From assembly GCF_000599885.1 (NCBI RefSeq), contig NZ_JFGT01000002.1, positions 124,001 through 188,000 on the forward strand: 64,000 nt of DNA, in the 5' to 3' direction. The first letter of the stretch is position 1; each line of letters starts with the position of its first letter. Positions 14,340-22,446 of the stretch are shown piece by piece. Position numbers and translations under genes: made by a program. This DNA comes from Pantoea sp. IMH. GTDB taxonomy: Bacteria; Pseudomonadota; Gammaproteobacteria; Enterobacterales; Enterobacteriaceae. A model generated the notes under the pieces. The model saw nothing but the letters and a program-made list of their open reading frames with translations, ran no database searches and was not told where the DNA came from.

Positions 14340-15470
14340 ATGGAAACCTCACCTTTTTTAGCCAAAAGAAATATCGGTCTCGATTTTTTACGGGCCATAC
14401 TTATCCTTGAAGGGGTACTTTATCATGCCGCCAGAAGCCTGCCGGGTGATAATAATAAATGGTACTATATCGCTGATAAAAATGAATCGGTTGGTTTTTC
14501 TGCGCTGATCGAATTTGTGCATACCTTCCGGATGGAGGCCTTTTTTTTCCTCTCCGGAATGTTCTCCGCCATGGTTATTCTGCGTAAAGGCAAGGCGTTC
14601 TTTATAGATAACCGGAAAAAACGGGTTCTGCTTCCGCTGGTGGGTGCCTTCGCCTTTATTCCCCCTGTGATGTATTTAATTACCGCCTTTATCGATGGTG
14701 AAACCATTACGAATAATGGTCTGTTGCATTCCTGGGGATACCTGCATCATCTCTGGTTCCTGGTGTCGCTGTCGATCATGTCACTGATTATCCCGGTTAG
14801 CTGGTGTGAGAAGATTTCGTTATGGTTTCGTGCGCTTCCTCTGCCGGTAATCGCAGCCCTCGTTATCATTGCCTGTAACTTCTTCTTTGTTGTGAAATTC
14901 CTGGTCAAAGACTGGGGTGAACTGGTGGCGCTACTGCCAGTAACAGCACGCTTCTTTATCTACTATGTGGCGGGTTACGCGCTATATGTAAACAGAGACC
15001 AGATCCCGCAGATAAAAACCAGCTTTATACTGAAATCCTGGCTGCTGCTGCCCTTCGGACTGATGACCTATCTGTCATTTTACTTTATTCTTGATCGACA
15101 GATTGAAGGGGTAGTGAAGTATATCCCTACATTGATTGCCAGCGTCTTCTCCGTATTGTTCTCTTTCTGGCTGGTGTTTTTCTTCGAAAAAATGGCCATT
15201 AAGGAAAGTAAGGCAGTGAAGCTGGTGGTGGATTCAGCGCTGGTGGTCTATATCATGCATTATCCCGTGGTGATCTTCTTATCCTGGTACGCCGACTCCT
15301 GGCTCGGAAAAGCCTGGCCGCTAAGCTATGTTGCGACGATAACGCTGATTGGACTGGCGGTGAGTTTCCTTCTTTACGTCGGGGTGAACAAAAGCAAGGT
15401 ATTGTCCATGATATTTGGATTAAAAAAAAGTTCCATACGTTCATCAATTTTTCCGCAGCGCTCTGAATAG
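14340..15470 (+). CDS. OpgC/MdoC-like membrane acyltransferase (acyltransferase family 3)
   Basis: A 376-residue polytopic membrane protein with about 10 hydrophobic segments. It has the family features NIGLDFLRAILILEGVLYHAA (conserved R/H region) and the FVHTFRMEAFFFLSGMFSAM block, close to FIHSFRMQVFFVISGYFSYM of E. coli OpgC/MdoC, which succinylates periplasmic glucans. The start at 14340 has GAAGG 7 nt upstream; the longer ORF from 14262 lacks a good site. Members transfer acyl groups across the inner membrane to glucans, O-antigens or EPS. Next to an O-antigen cluster and a divergent SGNH protein, a polysaccharide O-acylation role is likely; the target is not determinable here. Confidence 0.8.
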   Translation: METSPFLAKRNIGLDFLRAILILEGVLYHAARSLPGDNNKWYYIADKNESVGFSALIEFVHTFRMEAFFFLSGMFSAMVILRKGKAFFIDNRKKRVLLPLVGAFAFIPPVMYLITAFIDGETITNNGLLHSWGYLHHLWFLVSLSIMSLIIPVSWCEKISLWFRALPLPVIAALVIIACNFFFVVKFLVKDWGELVALLPVTARFFIYYVAGYALYVNRDQIPQIKTSFILKSWLLLPFGLMTYLSFYFILDRQIEGVVKYIPTLIASVFSVLFSFWLVFFFEKMAIKESKAVKLVVDSALVVYIMHYPVVIFLSWYADSWLGKAWPLSYVATITLIGLAVSFLLYVGVNKSKVLSMIFGLKKSSIRSSIFPQRSE

Positions 15471-15482
15471 CGGGTATAGGGA

Positions 15483-15806
15483 GTGTGCTGAACAGCGCAT
15501 GGCAGTTTCATAAGCAGGCCCGCCTGCCCCTTGTCAAACCCGAGCCGGCTATCATCTGCTTGCCGCTTCGTACGGGATGTCGGTACGCCACGTTGAAAAA
15601 CTTAGGTAACCGCACAGCTCTCTAAGCATGTCTAAAGGATAGGAAACGCCATTGAGGCAGCGTTGACGGCTGCGGGGAATGTCCACCCTGAAGTTATAAG
15701 CCTCCAGGCTAACTATCGTAACGCTGCTGCAAAATTAGGATGTGTGATGAGGCCGGTTCATCGGTTGGTGAGAACAACGTAACCAGGAGGTTGGCAACAG
15801 CCATAC
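15483..15806 (+). mobile_element. Possible 5' fragment of a group II intron (structured RNA, no ORF)
   Basis: The stretch begins GTGTG, the usual group II intron 5' end, and is GC-richer than the neighbouring O-antigen genes. It has strong internal pairings typical of structured RNA: GCAGCGTT (15657-15664) with AACGCTGC (15720-15727), CTTAG (15601-15605) with CTAAG (15622-15626), and a GCAGG/CCTGC hairpin near 15520. Blocks such as GGGGAATGTCCACCC and ATAAGCCTCCAGGCTAAC resemble intron domain I sequences I remember from enterobacteria. No reverse transcriptase ORF or domain V is present, so it would be a truncated relic. The alternative is an unrelated structured RNA. Identification is from memory and tentative. 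Confidence 0.35.
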
Positions 15807-15814
15807 AACAGACG

Positions 15815-15843
15815 AAAAAAAACCCGACGAATGCCGGGTTTTT
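15815..15843 (-). terminator. wzzB terminator (probably bidirectional)
   Basis: A-run 15815-15822 then CCCG (15823-15826) pairs with CGGG (15835-15838) and T-run 15839-15843. On the minus strand it forms an intrinsic terminator 14 nt after the wzzB stop; it could also stop plus-strand transcripts. Confidence 0.8.
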
Positions 15844-15856
15844 AAAGGTGGATTAC

Positions 15857-16870
15857 TTAATGCGTTCCGCGATACCGACGTGCCATATTCCTGCCCAGCA
15901 CAATCGCTGAACCGATAATGCCGCCAAGCATGACAGACAACAACATTATCAGCGTCCTTTTTGGACTGTTGCGACGAAGAGGCAAATCCGGTTTCATAAT
16001 AAAACGGTATGACTGTAGATTGTCGGCCTGGATTTTTAAGTTTTTGAGTGCTAATAAAGCACGCTGCGTCTCATAATAAACATTATCAAATGTCAGCGGT
16101 TTTGTATTTTCATTAGCGATCATTGCCTGGAGTGAAGATGTTCCAAGCAAATATAGCGTATCATCTGAGAGGTACTCAGCCTGACTTAGCTGTAGAGCCT
16201 GCACATTTGAGGCCTCTGCGATTTTGAGTGCCTGTTTAAGCACTTCGATACGCTGATCTTTCTTTTCTTTTGCGATCTGGCTCTGAGAATTCAGTGATTC
16301 AACTAGTTCACGCTCTTTAACAGCCAGATTCAGCTTTATATCACCTCCAAAATCGTCAACAACTTCATCGTTAACGGTTTGTATATATTTGGTAAGTCGT
16401 TGTTGCGCTTCTTTAGCCGTATGGGCAGAAAAGGTAATACTCAATGGATAGGCTTGCCCTTTTACAACGGGTTCTGCTTTCAAATCCTCTGGATTTTCAA
16501 GGTTTTGTAGTGAACGAGAAAGAGCAGAAATAGAAGCGCTAAAACGTACAAACAGCTGATGCTGAAGATCGCTAATTGGCATCTTGTCCTGCGGGAATTG
16601 CGCATAAAGAACGTTTAATGCTGCGTTATAATTAGCAACTTGCCCGGCACTAGGTTGGGTGATAATGGCCTCAGAAGTCCATTTCTCTTTAGCAGTATAA
16701 ACGTAAATGATTCCAAACAGCATCATGCAAATGACTGTTGCAATAATGGTAATTTTTCCACGCCAAAGTTGAATTACAACATCAATGAGGTCGAGTTCAT
16801 CATTCTTGTTGTAGAAGGTCTGACGCAGGAGAGACTGCTCGGTTACATCGGGCTTATTGTTATCGCTCAT
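15857..16870 (-). CDS. wzzB: O-antigen chain length determinant WzzB
   Basis: Inner-membrane polysaccharide co-polymerase that sets the modal length of O-antigen made by Wzy. The 337-residue protein has the Wzz layout: transmembrane segment at about 38-60 (followed by YVYTAKEKWTSEAIITQP), a long periplasmic alpha-helical domain, and a C-terminal transmembrane segment at about 305-330 preceded by a proline-containing block (KPDLPLRRNSPKR). ATG has AAGGAAATT in front. It is the last gene of the minus-strand O-antigen region and has its own terminator. Confidence 0.93.
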   Translation of the reverse strand: MSDNNKPDVTEQSLLRQTFYNKNDELDLIDVVIQLWRGKITIIATVICMMLFGIIYVYTAKEKWTSEAIITQPSAGQVANYNAALNVLYAQFPQDKMPISDLQHQLFVRFSASISALSRSLQNLENPEDLKAEPVVKGQAYPLSITFSAHTAKEAQQRLTKYIQTVNDEVVDDFGGDIKLNLAVKERELVESLNSQSQIAKEKKDQRIEVLKQALKIAEASNVQALQLSQAEYLSDDTLYLLGTSSLQAMIANENTKPLTFDNVYYETQRALLALKNLKIQADNLQSYRFIMKPDLPLRRNSPKRTLIMLLSVMLGGIIGSAIVLGRNMARRYRGTH

Positions 16871-17048
16871 AATTTCCTTGAAACATCACTCAACGAAAAT
16901 CAAAGTGGTTAATTACATATCTGAATGAATTCTTCAATGCATATAATAAAAATATCTGAAGCAGTCAGAAAATTCAAACTGATTATTTGCACAGTGGAGT
17001 TTAGACAAAAAATCCCATGTTAATAGAATTTTTAAAAATGAATTTGAA

Positions 17049-17080
17049 AGCAGAGACGTACAAAGTTGCAGACCTCTGCT
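17049..17080 (-). terminator. Candidate terminator after colD
   Basis: AGCAGAG (17049-17055) and CTCTGCT (17074-17080) form a 7-bp stem with an 18-nt loop, 27 nt beyond the colD stop. The following T-run on the minus strand is short (CTTTC), so termination would be weak. The rest of 16871-17106 is AT-rich and presumably holds the wzzB promoter. Confidence 0.35.
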
Positions 17081-17106
17081 AACTCGTTCAATCAATTATA
17101 TTTTCT

Positions 17107-18273
17107 TCAACTCAGAATTTCATGAAGATAGTTTATCTCATTACTAAGGTCAACTTGATGATTACCTACAAAAAGTCCATGTTTGTCTATGTATTCAGCG
17201 TTAGTAACATCACCAGCCACACAATAGTCAAAATATTTGAGAACTTCGGTGTTTTTAAGAAAATTCCCGGTTACTATTGGCCGACATTCAACCCCAGCCT
17301 CAAAAAGTTTTTTTACTAGTTGTTCACGGGAAATTTTTGCATTTTCTTTAAGGATTAACGCAAATCCAAACCAGCTACTTTTACCTGTTTCGCGTTGGAT
17401 ATCTATATATTCATGTTCAGAAAAAAGCTTGATGAAAAGCTCGGCGTTTTTCCGTCTCATATCAATGAATCCCGGTAATTTTTTAAGCTGTTCAATGCCA
17501 ATTGCACCACTCATTTCCAGTGGCCGTACATTGTATCCAGGCAATACAAATTTAAAAGATTCTTCAAAAGGTTCGCTACTTTTCTGACCAGTAACTTTAT
17601 TAAATTCAGGTAAGTTTCGCGTCCAACCGTGAGCTCTCATACACAGAAGAACGTGATAAAGCTCCTCATCATCAGTAATAACACAACCACCTTCCATCGT
17701 AGCAATATGATGAGAAAAAAATGAGCTAAAAGTCCCCATCAAACCGTGTGTGCCTGCTTGTTTTCCGCCAAACGTTGCTCCCATAGATTCACAGTTATCT
17801 TCTAAGAGGATAATATTCTTATCCTTTATAAGTGAATTAATAGCTTCAAAATCGTTTGGGTTCCCTAACAAATTTACGGTAAGAATGGCTTTAGTATTAT
17901 CCGTAATGGCTGTTTCGAGTTTCTTGAGATCCAGGTTAAGCGTTTTTTTATCAATATCAACAAACTTAACTTTTAGCCCATATTGCTGAAGAGGAAAATA
18001 GGTAGTCGACCAGGATACGGCAGGCACAATCACTTCATCGCCACGTTTAAGTCTTGCAGCCTTAGTGAAGAACAGTGCGGCAATCATCAAAAGGTTAGCA
18101 GTTGATCCAGAGCTTACCATAACAGCATATTTAGATCCGAAAAACTCGGCAAAGTCCTTCTCATATTGCTTTACAGAGCTACCCATCGTATACATGTTAC
18201 TATCAATGACACCCTGGATAGCATTCAGCTCTTTTTCATCCCAAGTACTGCTCGCAAGAGGAAATTTAATCAT
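17107..18273 (-). CDS. colD: GDP-4-keto-6-deoxy-D-mannose 3-dehydratase ColD
   Basis: PLP-dependent enzyme of the DegT/DnrJ/EryC1 fold that removes the C3 hydroxyl of GDP-4-keto-6-deoxymannose, the committing step to GDP-L-colitose. The 388-residue product matches ColD by recall: PLASSTWDEKELNAIQ start, VMVSSGSTANLLMIAALFFT, ILLEDNCESMGATFGG (Asp159 for the PLP ring nitrogen), and FSSFFSHHIATMEGG. In that last block His188 stands where aminotransferases carry the Schiff-base lysine; this replacement is what makes ColD a dehydratase. It overlaps colC by 4 nt. Perosamine synthase is excluded by the missing lysine. Confidence 0.93.
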   Translation of the reverse strand: MIKFPLASSTWDEKELNAIQGVIDSNMYTMGSSVKQYEKDFAEFFGSKYAVMVSSGSTANLLMIAALFFTKAARLKRGDEVIVPAVSWSTTYFPLQQYGLKVKFVDIDKKTLNLDLKKLETAITDNTKAILTVNLLGNPNDFEAINSLIKDKNIILLEDNCESMGATFGGKQAGTHGLMGTFSSFFSHHIATMEGGCVITDDEELYHVLLCMRAHGWTRNLPEFNKVTGQKSSEPFEESFKFVLPGYNVRPLEMSGAIGIEQLKKLPGFIDMRRKNAELFIKLFSEHEYIDIQRETGKSSWFGFALILKENAKISREQLVKKLFEAGVECRPIVTGNFLKNTEVLKYFDYCVAGDVTNAEYIDKHGLFVGNHQVDLSNEINYLHEILS

Positions 18274-19193
18274 TTTACAACCTCATTTAAAAAATATTGA
18301 TACGTTTTAGTGATGCCCGTATTTAAATCAGTTTTACTCTTCCAACCGAACTGAGCCAATAGCGTGCTATCAATTAATTTCCTGCGCATGCCTACGGGTT
18401 TTGTTAAATCATGCTTAAATGTGCCAGCATAACCCACGACTTCAGCGATAACTTTATAATAGTCATTTATTGAATAATCATAGCCTAAACCGACATTCAA
18501 ATTTTGCGGCATACGGGAAAAATTATCGATAGCATAAAATATAAATTCTGCGAGGTCTTCGGCATACATAAACTCACGTCTTGCTTCACCATCTCCCCAT
18601 ATATTAATATTTTCCTGCCCTTGAGCGACCGCTTCAGCTATCTTTGTAATTACTGCCGGAATCATATGTGAATTTTGCGCATCAAACTTGTCATATTTTC
18701 CGTACAGATTACACGGAATAGCTGTTTTATATAAAAAATCAGGGTCTTCCCGAACAATGTACTCACAAAGGCGTGCCGCTGCGACTTTAGCAAGCGCATA
18801 GCCTTCATTCGTAGGCTCAAGTTCACCTTTAAGGATTAGTTGTTCATGTAATGCACTATCAATGCCCCGTGGGTACATACATGAACTTCCTAAGTTCAGC
18901 AAGTTCTTAATATTATTATTACGCGCAGCCGTGATGAGGTTAATTCCCATCAACATATTATCAACAAGAAAATTTACAGGGTTTTTAATATTAGCTTGTA
19001 TTCCACCTACAACACCAGCCGCATGAATAATAAACTCAGGGTTATGTTTTTTTAAATAATTATCAACCTCAAGGGCATCAAGCAGGTTTAATTCTGCTCG
19101 TGCAGGAGAAAGGAACTCAAAATTTTTGGACTCAGGATGCTCAAGAATATTTCTCCCAACCATGCCCCGGGCGCCAGTAAGTAGAATTTTCAA
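18270..19193 (-). CDS. colC: GDP-L-colitose synthase ColC
   Basis: Bifunctional C5-epimerase/C4-ketoreductase completing GDP-L-colitose from the ColD product. The 307-residue SDR-fold protein has the nucleotide motif TGARGMVG, catalytic Ser104, Tyr132 and Lys136 (SSCMYP and YALAK), and the epimerase pair Cys105 and His176 aligned with GDP-fucose synthase Cys109/His179. It starts with TTG at 19193, preceded by AAAGGTG. By sequence alone it could be the related GDP-L-fucose synthase (Fcl). The 4-nt overlap with colD and the lack of any other reductase point to ColC. Confidence 0.87.
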   Translation of the reverse strand: MKILLTGARGMVGRNILEHPESKNFEFLSPARAELNLLDALEVDNYLKKHNPEFIIHAAGVVGGIQANIKNPVNFLVDNMLMGINLITAARNNNIKNLLNLGSSCMYPRGIDSALHEQLILKGELEPTNEGYALAKVAAARLCEYIVREDPDFLYKTAIPCNLYGKYDKFDAQNSHMIPAVITKIAEAVAQGQENINIWGDGEARREFMYAEDLAEFIFYAIDNFSRMPQNLNVGLGYDYSINDYYKVIAEVVGYAGTFKHDLTKPVGMRRKLIDSTLLAQFGWKSKTDLNTGITKTYQYFLNEVVK

Positions 19194-19284
19194 AATATCA
19201 CCTTTTAATTACGGTACTTTGAAGTTTAATTTATCGATTAATATTAAATAAATTCTTAACTATTATTATAGCAAATCACAGAGT

Positions 19285-20502
19285 CTAATAATTCGCCCTT
19301 AAAGCATGGACAGACTTCTTCTTTTCATTAAGAATAAGAGTAGATAGTATTAACAAGAAAATTGCCCCTTCAAACTGGCATAAAATAGCCAGAGAAAAAA
19401 GCCAGACAGGTACTAAAAATTTATATTTCTTCCCAATACAAAAAAGGAAAAATGAAATCACCAAAAGAGAAAATCCTACCAGGCCACGTTGCATTATTTT
19501 TATAATAAAAGAGGTAGGATCTCCTTCAAAGTCAACGTACGGCCCCGCGCCAATCAATTGCTGAAAAATAGGGATATTTGAAAACTGGAAAAGAAAAGTA
19601 GACAAAACGCCACTTCGATTGTTTCCAACAAAGCCTCTTTGAGGGTCAAAATCTAGCCTGTACAATACTAACCTGTAAAGCTCATCATAATAGTTGATGA
19701 AAATAATTAATAGTGAAATCATGAAAATAATAAAAAACGATAAAAACTTCTTATTACTTATTTTCAGGAAAGCACCCATAAACAATAAAATTGACATAGC
19801 ACCTATAAATAGCATTGATAACGATGCAAAGCCGGCTGCAAGGAAAATGGCAATACGGAATCGCGAACCAGAGTCATTATAATAAAAGAGCGAGAGCTCA
19901 ATTGTTATCAATACAACCAAATATAAACCCAGAGTGCCGGGCTCCCAAAAAGCACCGGAAAAGCGATAATATGTCAGTCCGGATAAACTTATTTTGAACC
20001 ATGCGGGGTAATAAGCCAGTCCGTAGAGGGAAACATACCCTTCAGGATTAGCATGATCGCTGGCATGAACCAGAACATCACTGTGTATAAAGCCTGTTAA
20101 TGATAAGAAAAACACAGCAAGACCTGCTGTAAGCAAAAAACTATTAAACTTGCAATAGAGAAGCAATGCATCCTTTAAGCTTTTTCGATCGACAAAAAAA
20201 GGCACCAGGACCATGAGTAAAAGAATTATACCGGTCGGGATGATTGCATTTACGAATGTCAGCTCACCAAAAAATTTCGAAACATTAAATAGCAAAAATG
20301 CCATAATAAAAAAAATAAGGCCAGCTTGTTCACTGACAGATCCTTTGCGAAGAATAAAAGCCTTACGCGAAAATAAAACCAGTAATATAACGCACGCTAG
20401 CAATACCAGCATAGTACTACTTTCAGTCACTGAGAAGATCATATACTTACTAGTTAGGAGTAAAACTATAAATATTAGAAAACCGTCCTGTACTTTTAGC
20501 AT
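19285..20502 (-). CDS. wzy: O-antigen polymerase Wzy
   Basis: A 405-residue very hydrophobic protein with about 11 predicted membrane segments. It has a large periplasmic loop near the middle with the block YYRFSGAFWEPGTLGLYL, of the R-x-G-x-x-x-EPG type common in O-antigen polymerases and ligases. Wzy proteins show little sequence conservation, so the call rests on topology, that motif and position in a cluster that already has wzx and wzz but no other polymerase. Strongly AT-rich, as usual for O-antigen genes. Confidence 0.82.
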   Translation of the reverse strand: MLKVQDGFLIFIVLLLTSKYMIFSVTESSTMLVLLACVILLVLFSRKAFILRKGSVSEQAGLIFFIMAFLLFNVSKFFGELTFVNAIIPTGIILLLMVLVPFFVDRKSLKDALLLYCKFNSFLLTAGLAVFFLSLTGFIHSDVLVHASDHANPEGYVSLYGLAYYPAWFKISLSGLTYYRFSGAFWEPGTLGLYLVVLITIELSLFYYNDSGSRFRIAIFLAAGFASLSMLFIGAMSILLFMGAFLKISNKKFLSFFIIFMISLLIIFINYYDELYRLVLYRLDFDPQRGFVGNNRSGVLSTFLFQFSNIPIFQQLIGAGPYVDFEGDPTSFIIKIMQRGLVGFSLLVISFFLFCIGKKYKFLVPVWLFSLAILCQFEGAIFLLILSTLILNEKKKSVHALRANY

Positions 20503-20668
20503 GTTTGAATTCTTCGCTCTCGGTTTAAAACTGCATTTAATTTGAGAATATCAAACTGTAAAATTTACTTTTTGAGTATTTCACATTAAAAAATCATCAC
20601 TTTTACCAACTAAAAAAATATTAAGTAGCATTTAGGGAAATAAGAAAGTTACTTTTTGCAGCAATCTT

Positions 20669-21595
20669 TTATCTAATATACAACCCTATGATGCTCAACA
20701 TTCTAACATTGCGGTGAAGAAAATATCTCATTACAAATTTTATATTTCTTTTATTATAAGACAAAAATCGATAATCGAATATTGAGGCTAAAATAGCATC
20801 GTCTTTATTGTAATTAAGATGGTTTATCTGCTTAACGAATTTGCTTAAACAGCAACTATCTGAAATGACTGGGTTGGTAATGTATTGATAAAGATTCTCT
20901 TTGTCTTTTAAATGAAAATTACATGTTTCCCGTGAAACTTTGTCATGAACTTTTTTCTGTCGTTGATAATTCAGTGTAGATTCCTGCTTAGCATGTACCC
21001 GATAATATGTCAGGAATCTTTTTATATTAGTAATACTGCCTGACTTAGCTAACTCACTGATATAGGCGTAATCTTCGCCAGAATCCAGAGTCTCATCAAA
21101 TAAAATTCCGATATTATTTTTTTGCATAAACGTTGGAAACCCGACAGGTGAACCAAAACATGTAAATAGCGTGTTAGCTTTCGCATTGAGGAATTTAAAT
21201 ACTTTTTTATTAACTGAATCAAATTTTTTATACCAGGTTCCACATCCCAGGTAGTCCGGATGTTTTTTAAGAAAATTGTACTGAGTTATTAATTTATCTT
21301 TATGATATATGTCGTCAGCATCACACCAGGCAATATATTCGCTTCGATTTTCAGCCAGGTTGAGCAACTCATTTCTTGTTTTAATAGTGCCTAAATTGTT
21401 TTTTCTTGGAATAAAAATCACATTATTCATTCCTTGAATCAAGGAATGAATAATGTTGACTGTTGAGTCTGTAGAACCATCATCAACAATTATAATTTCA
21501 TAGTCATCTAAAGTTTGAACAAACAAAGACCTTAAACATTGCTCGATGTATTGTTCAGCATTAAAGCATGCAATTAGCACAGATACTTTTTTCAT
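20669..21595 (-). CDS. Family 2 glycosyltransferase (O-antigen)
   Basis: A 308-residue GT-A fold transferase. The N-terminus has the nucleotide-binding block VSVLIACFNAEQYIEQCLRS, then EIIIVDDGSTDST and the metal-binding DxD in YIAWCDADD (about residue 93), and the acceptor-side SGEDYAYISEL. It adds one sugar to the undecaprenyl-linked O-unit on the cytoplasmic face; donor and linkage are not readable. Its start overlaps the end of the GT11 gene by 4 nt. The coding sequence contains a perfect 37-nt palindrome at 21422-21458. Confidence 0.85.
   Translation of the reverse strand: MKKVSVLIACFNAEQYIEQCLRSLFVQTLDDYEIIIVDDGSTDSTVNIIHSLIQGMNNVIFIPRKNNLGTIKTRNELLNLAENRSEYIAWCDADDIYHKDKLITQYNFLKKHPDYLGCGTWYKKFDSVNKKVFKFLNAKANTLFTCFGSPVGFPTFMQKNNIGILFDETLDSGEDYAYISELAKSGSITNIKRFLTYYRVHAKQESTLNYQRQKKVHDKVSRETCNFHLKDKENLYQYITNPVISDSCCLSKFVKQINHLNYNKDDAILASIFDYRFLSYNKRNIKFVMRYFLHRNVRMLSIIGLYIR
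21422..21458. repeat. Perfect 18-bp-arm palindrome inside a glycosyltransferase CDS
   Basis: ACATTATTCATTCCTTGA (21422-21439) is followed, after the single base at 21440, by its exact reverse complement (21441-21458). On the coding (minus) strand the hairpin is followed by GATTTTTA. It encodes residues around NIIHSLIQGMNN of the GT2 protein, so the frame stays open. Such a hairpin in mRNA could pause or partly terminate transcription. Confidence 0.9.
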
Positions 21596-22446
21596 TTATA
21601 AATCCATTTGGAATTTTTTAACTTATAGGATAACTTCTGCAAATGCGGGTCGGCAAACCACTGCTCAGGACAAACAATATTTTTTTGTGTTCTTTCCGAC
21701 CCAATTAATGCTGCCCAGAAGCTAAACGTACTGTTTGCTATAATTCCATTTTGATAAGTCGACATTCGGTAAAGATCGACTATATCAGGATATTGAAATA
21801 GCACATTATCCATAACATGCATATTTGATATCAACAAATTTTCTCTAACCCATGCTAAATCATTGCTATAAACATCAAATCTGATTTTTTTATCGAATAC
21901 TTCAATTGCGCTATTGTAATACTCTTCAGTCATTATCCCATGCACAGCCATAGCTTGAGGAGTGCAATAATCTCCTCTTCTGACATGAATGAAACAGTAC
22001 TCAGATTCAGATTGTACAAAATTGTTTTCTCTGGCAATTAAGTTTAATGCATCATAAAATATAGAGCTATATTTTTTCGCCAAATTAATATTTTGGAAGT
22101 AACCAAAAAAATAATTATAACTATCATCAGGAATCTCACCCCATTCCTTTTCTACATATATACTTCTAGGGAATAAAGTTTTTAATAATTTTAACTCTTT
22201 AGCTTTAATTCTTTTTGTAGATATAGCTCGGCAATTTTTGAAGCGTTCTCCTACAGTGCACTCTTCCAAATTAATAGAACACTTAGAGAGAAAATACATA
22301 ACTTTGTCTCTGAACGTATTCTCCAGACCTAATGTGTCGATTTTCACTATATGACCTAAACTTTGCAAATGAAGAGCCAGACTTACCTGAAAAAGAACAT
22401 TACCTAATCCGCCATAAAGATTAACAATTTTCAATTTTCTTAGCAT
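21592..22446 (-). CDS. GT11 family glycosyltransferase, candidate alpha-1,2-colitosyltransferase
   Basis: A 284-residue GT11-type protein: N-terminal GGLGNVLFQVSLALHL, the signature FIHVRRGDYCTP (His154, Arg156, Arg157, Asp159) and the C-terminal NSTFSFWAALIG. GT11 enzymes are alpha-1,2-fucosyltransferases, and one in the E. coli O55 colitose cluster uses GDP-L-colitose. This cluster makes GDP-colitose and has no GDP-fucose synthase, so colitose is the likely donor; fucose cannot be excluded from sequence. It overlaps wzx by 26 nt. Confidence 0.8.
   Translation of the reverse strand: MLRKLKIVNLYGGLGNVLFQVSLALHLQSLGHIVKIDTLGLENTFRDKVMYFLSKCSINLEECTVGERFKNCRAISTKRIKAKELKLLKTLFPRSIYVEKEWGEIPDDSYNYFFGYFQNINLAKKYSSIFYDALNLIARENNFVQSESEYCFIHVRRGDYCTPQAMAVHGIMTEEYYNSAIEVFDKKIRFDVYSNDLAWVRENLLISNMHVMDNVLFQYPDIVDLYRMSTYQNGIIANSTFSFWAALIGSERTQKNIVCPEQWFADPHLQKLSYKLKNSKWIYK

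Noticed and set aside
17107-18273. Call as perosamine synthase or another sugar aminotransferase
   Set aside because: The PLP-anchoring lysine is replaced by His188 in the SHH motif, diagnostic for the 3-dehydratase.
18270-19193. Call as GDP-L-fucose synthase (fcl/wcaG)
   Set aside because: The catalytic residues are shared by both enzymes, but the 4-nt overlap with colD, whose product needs exactly this activity, makes ColC the better call.
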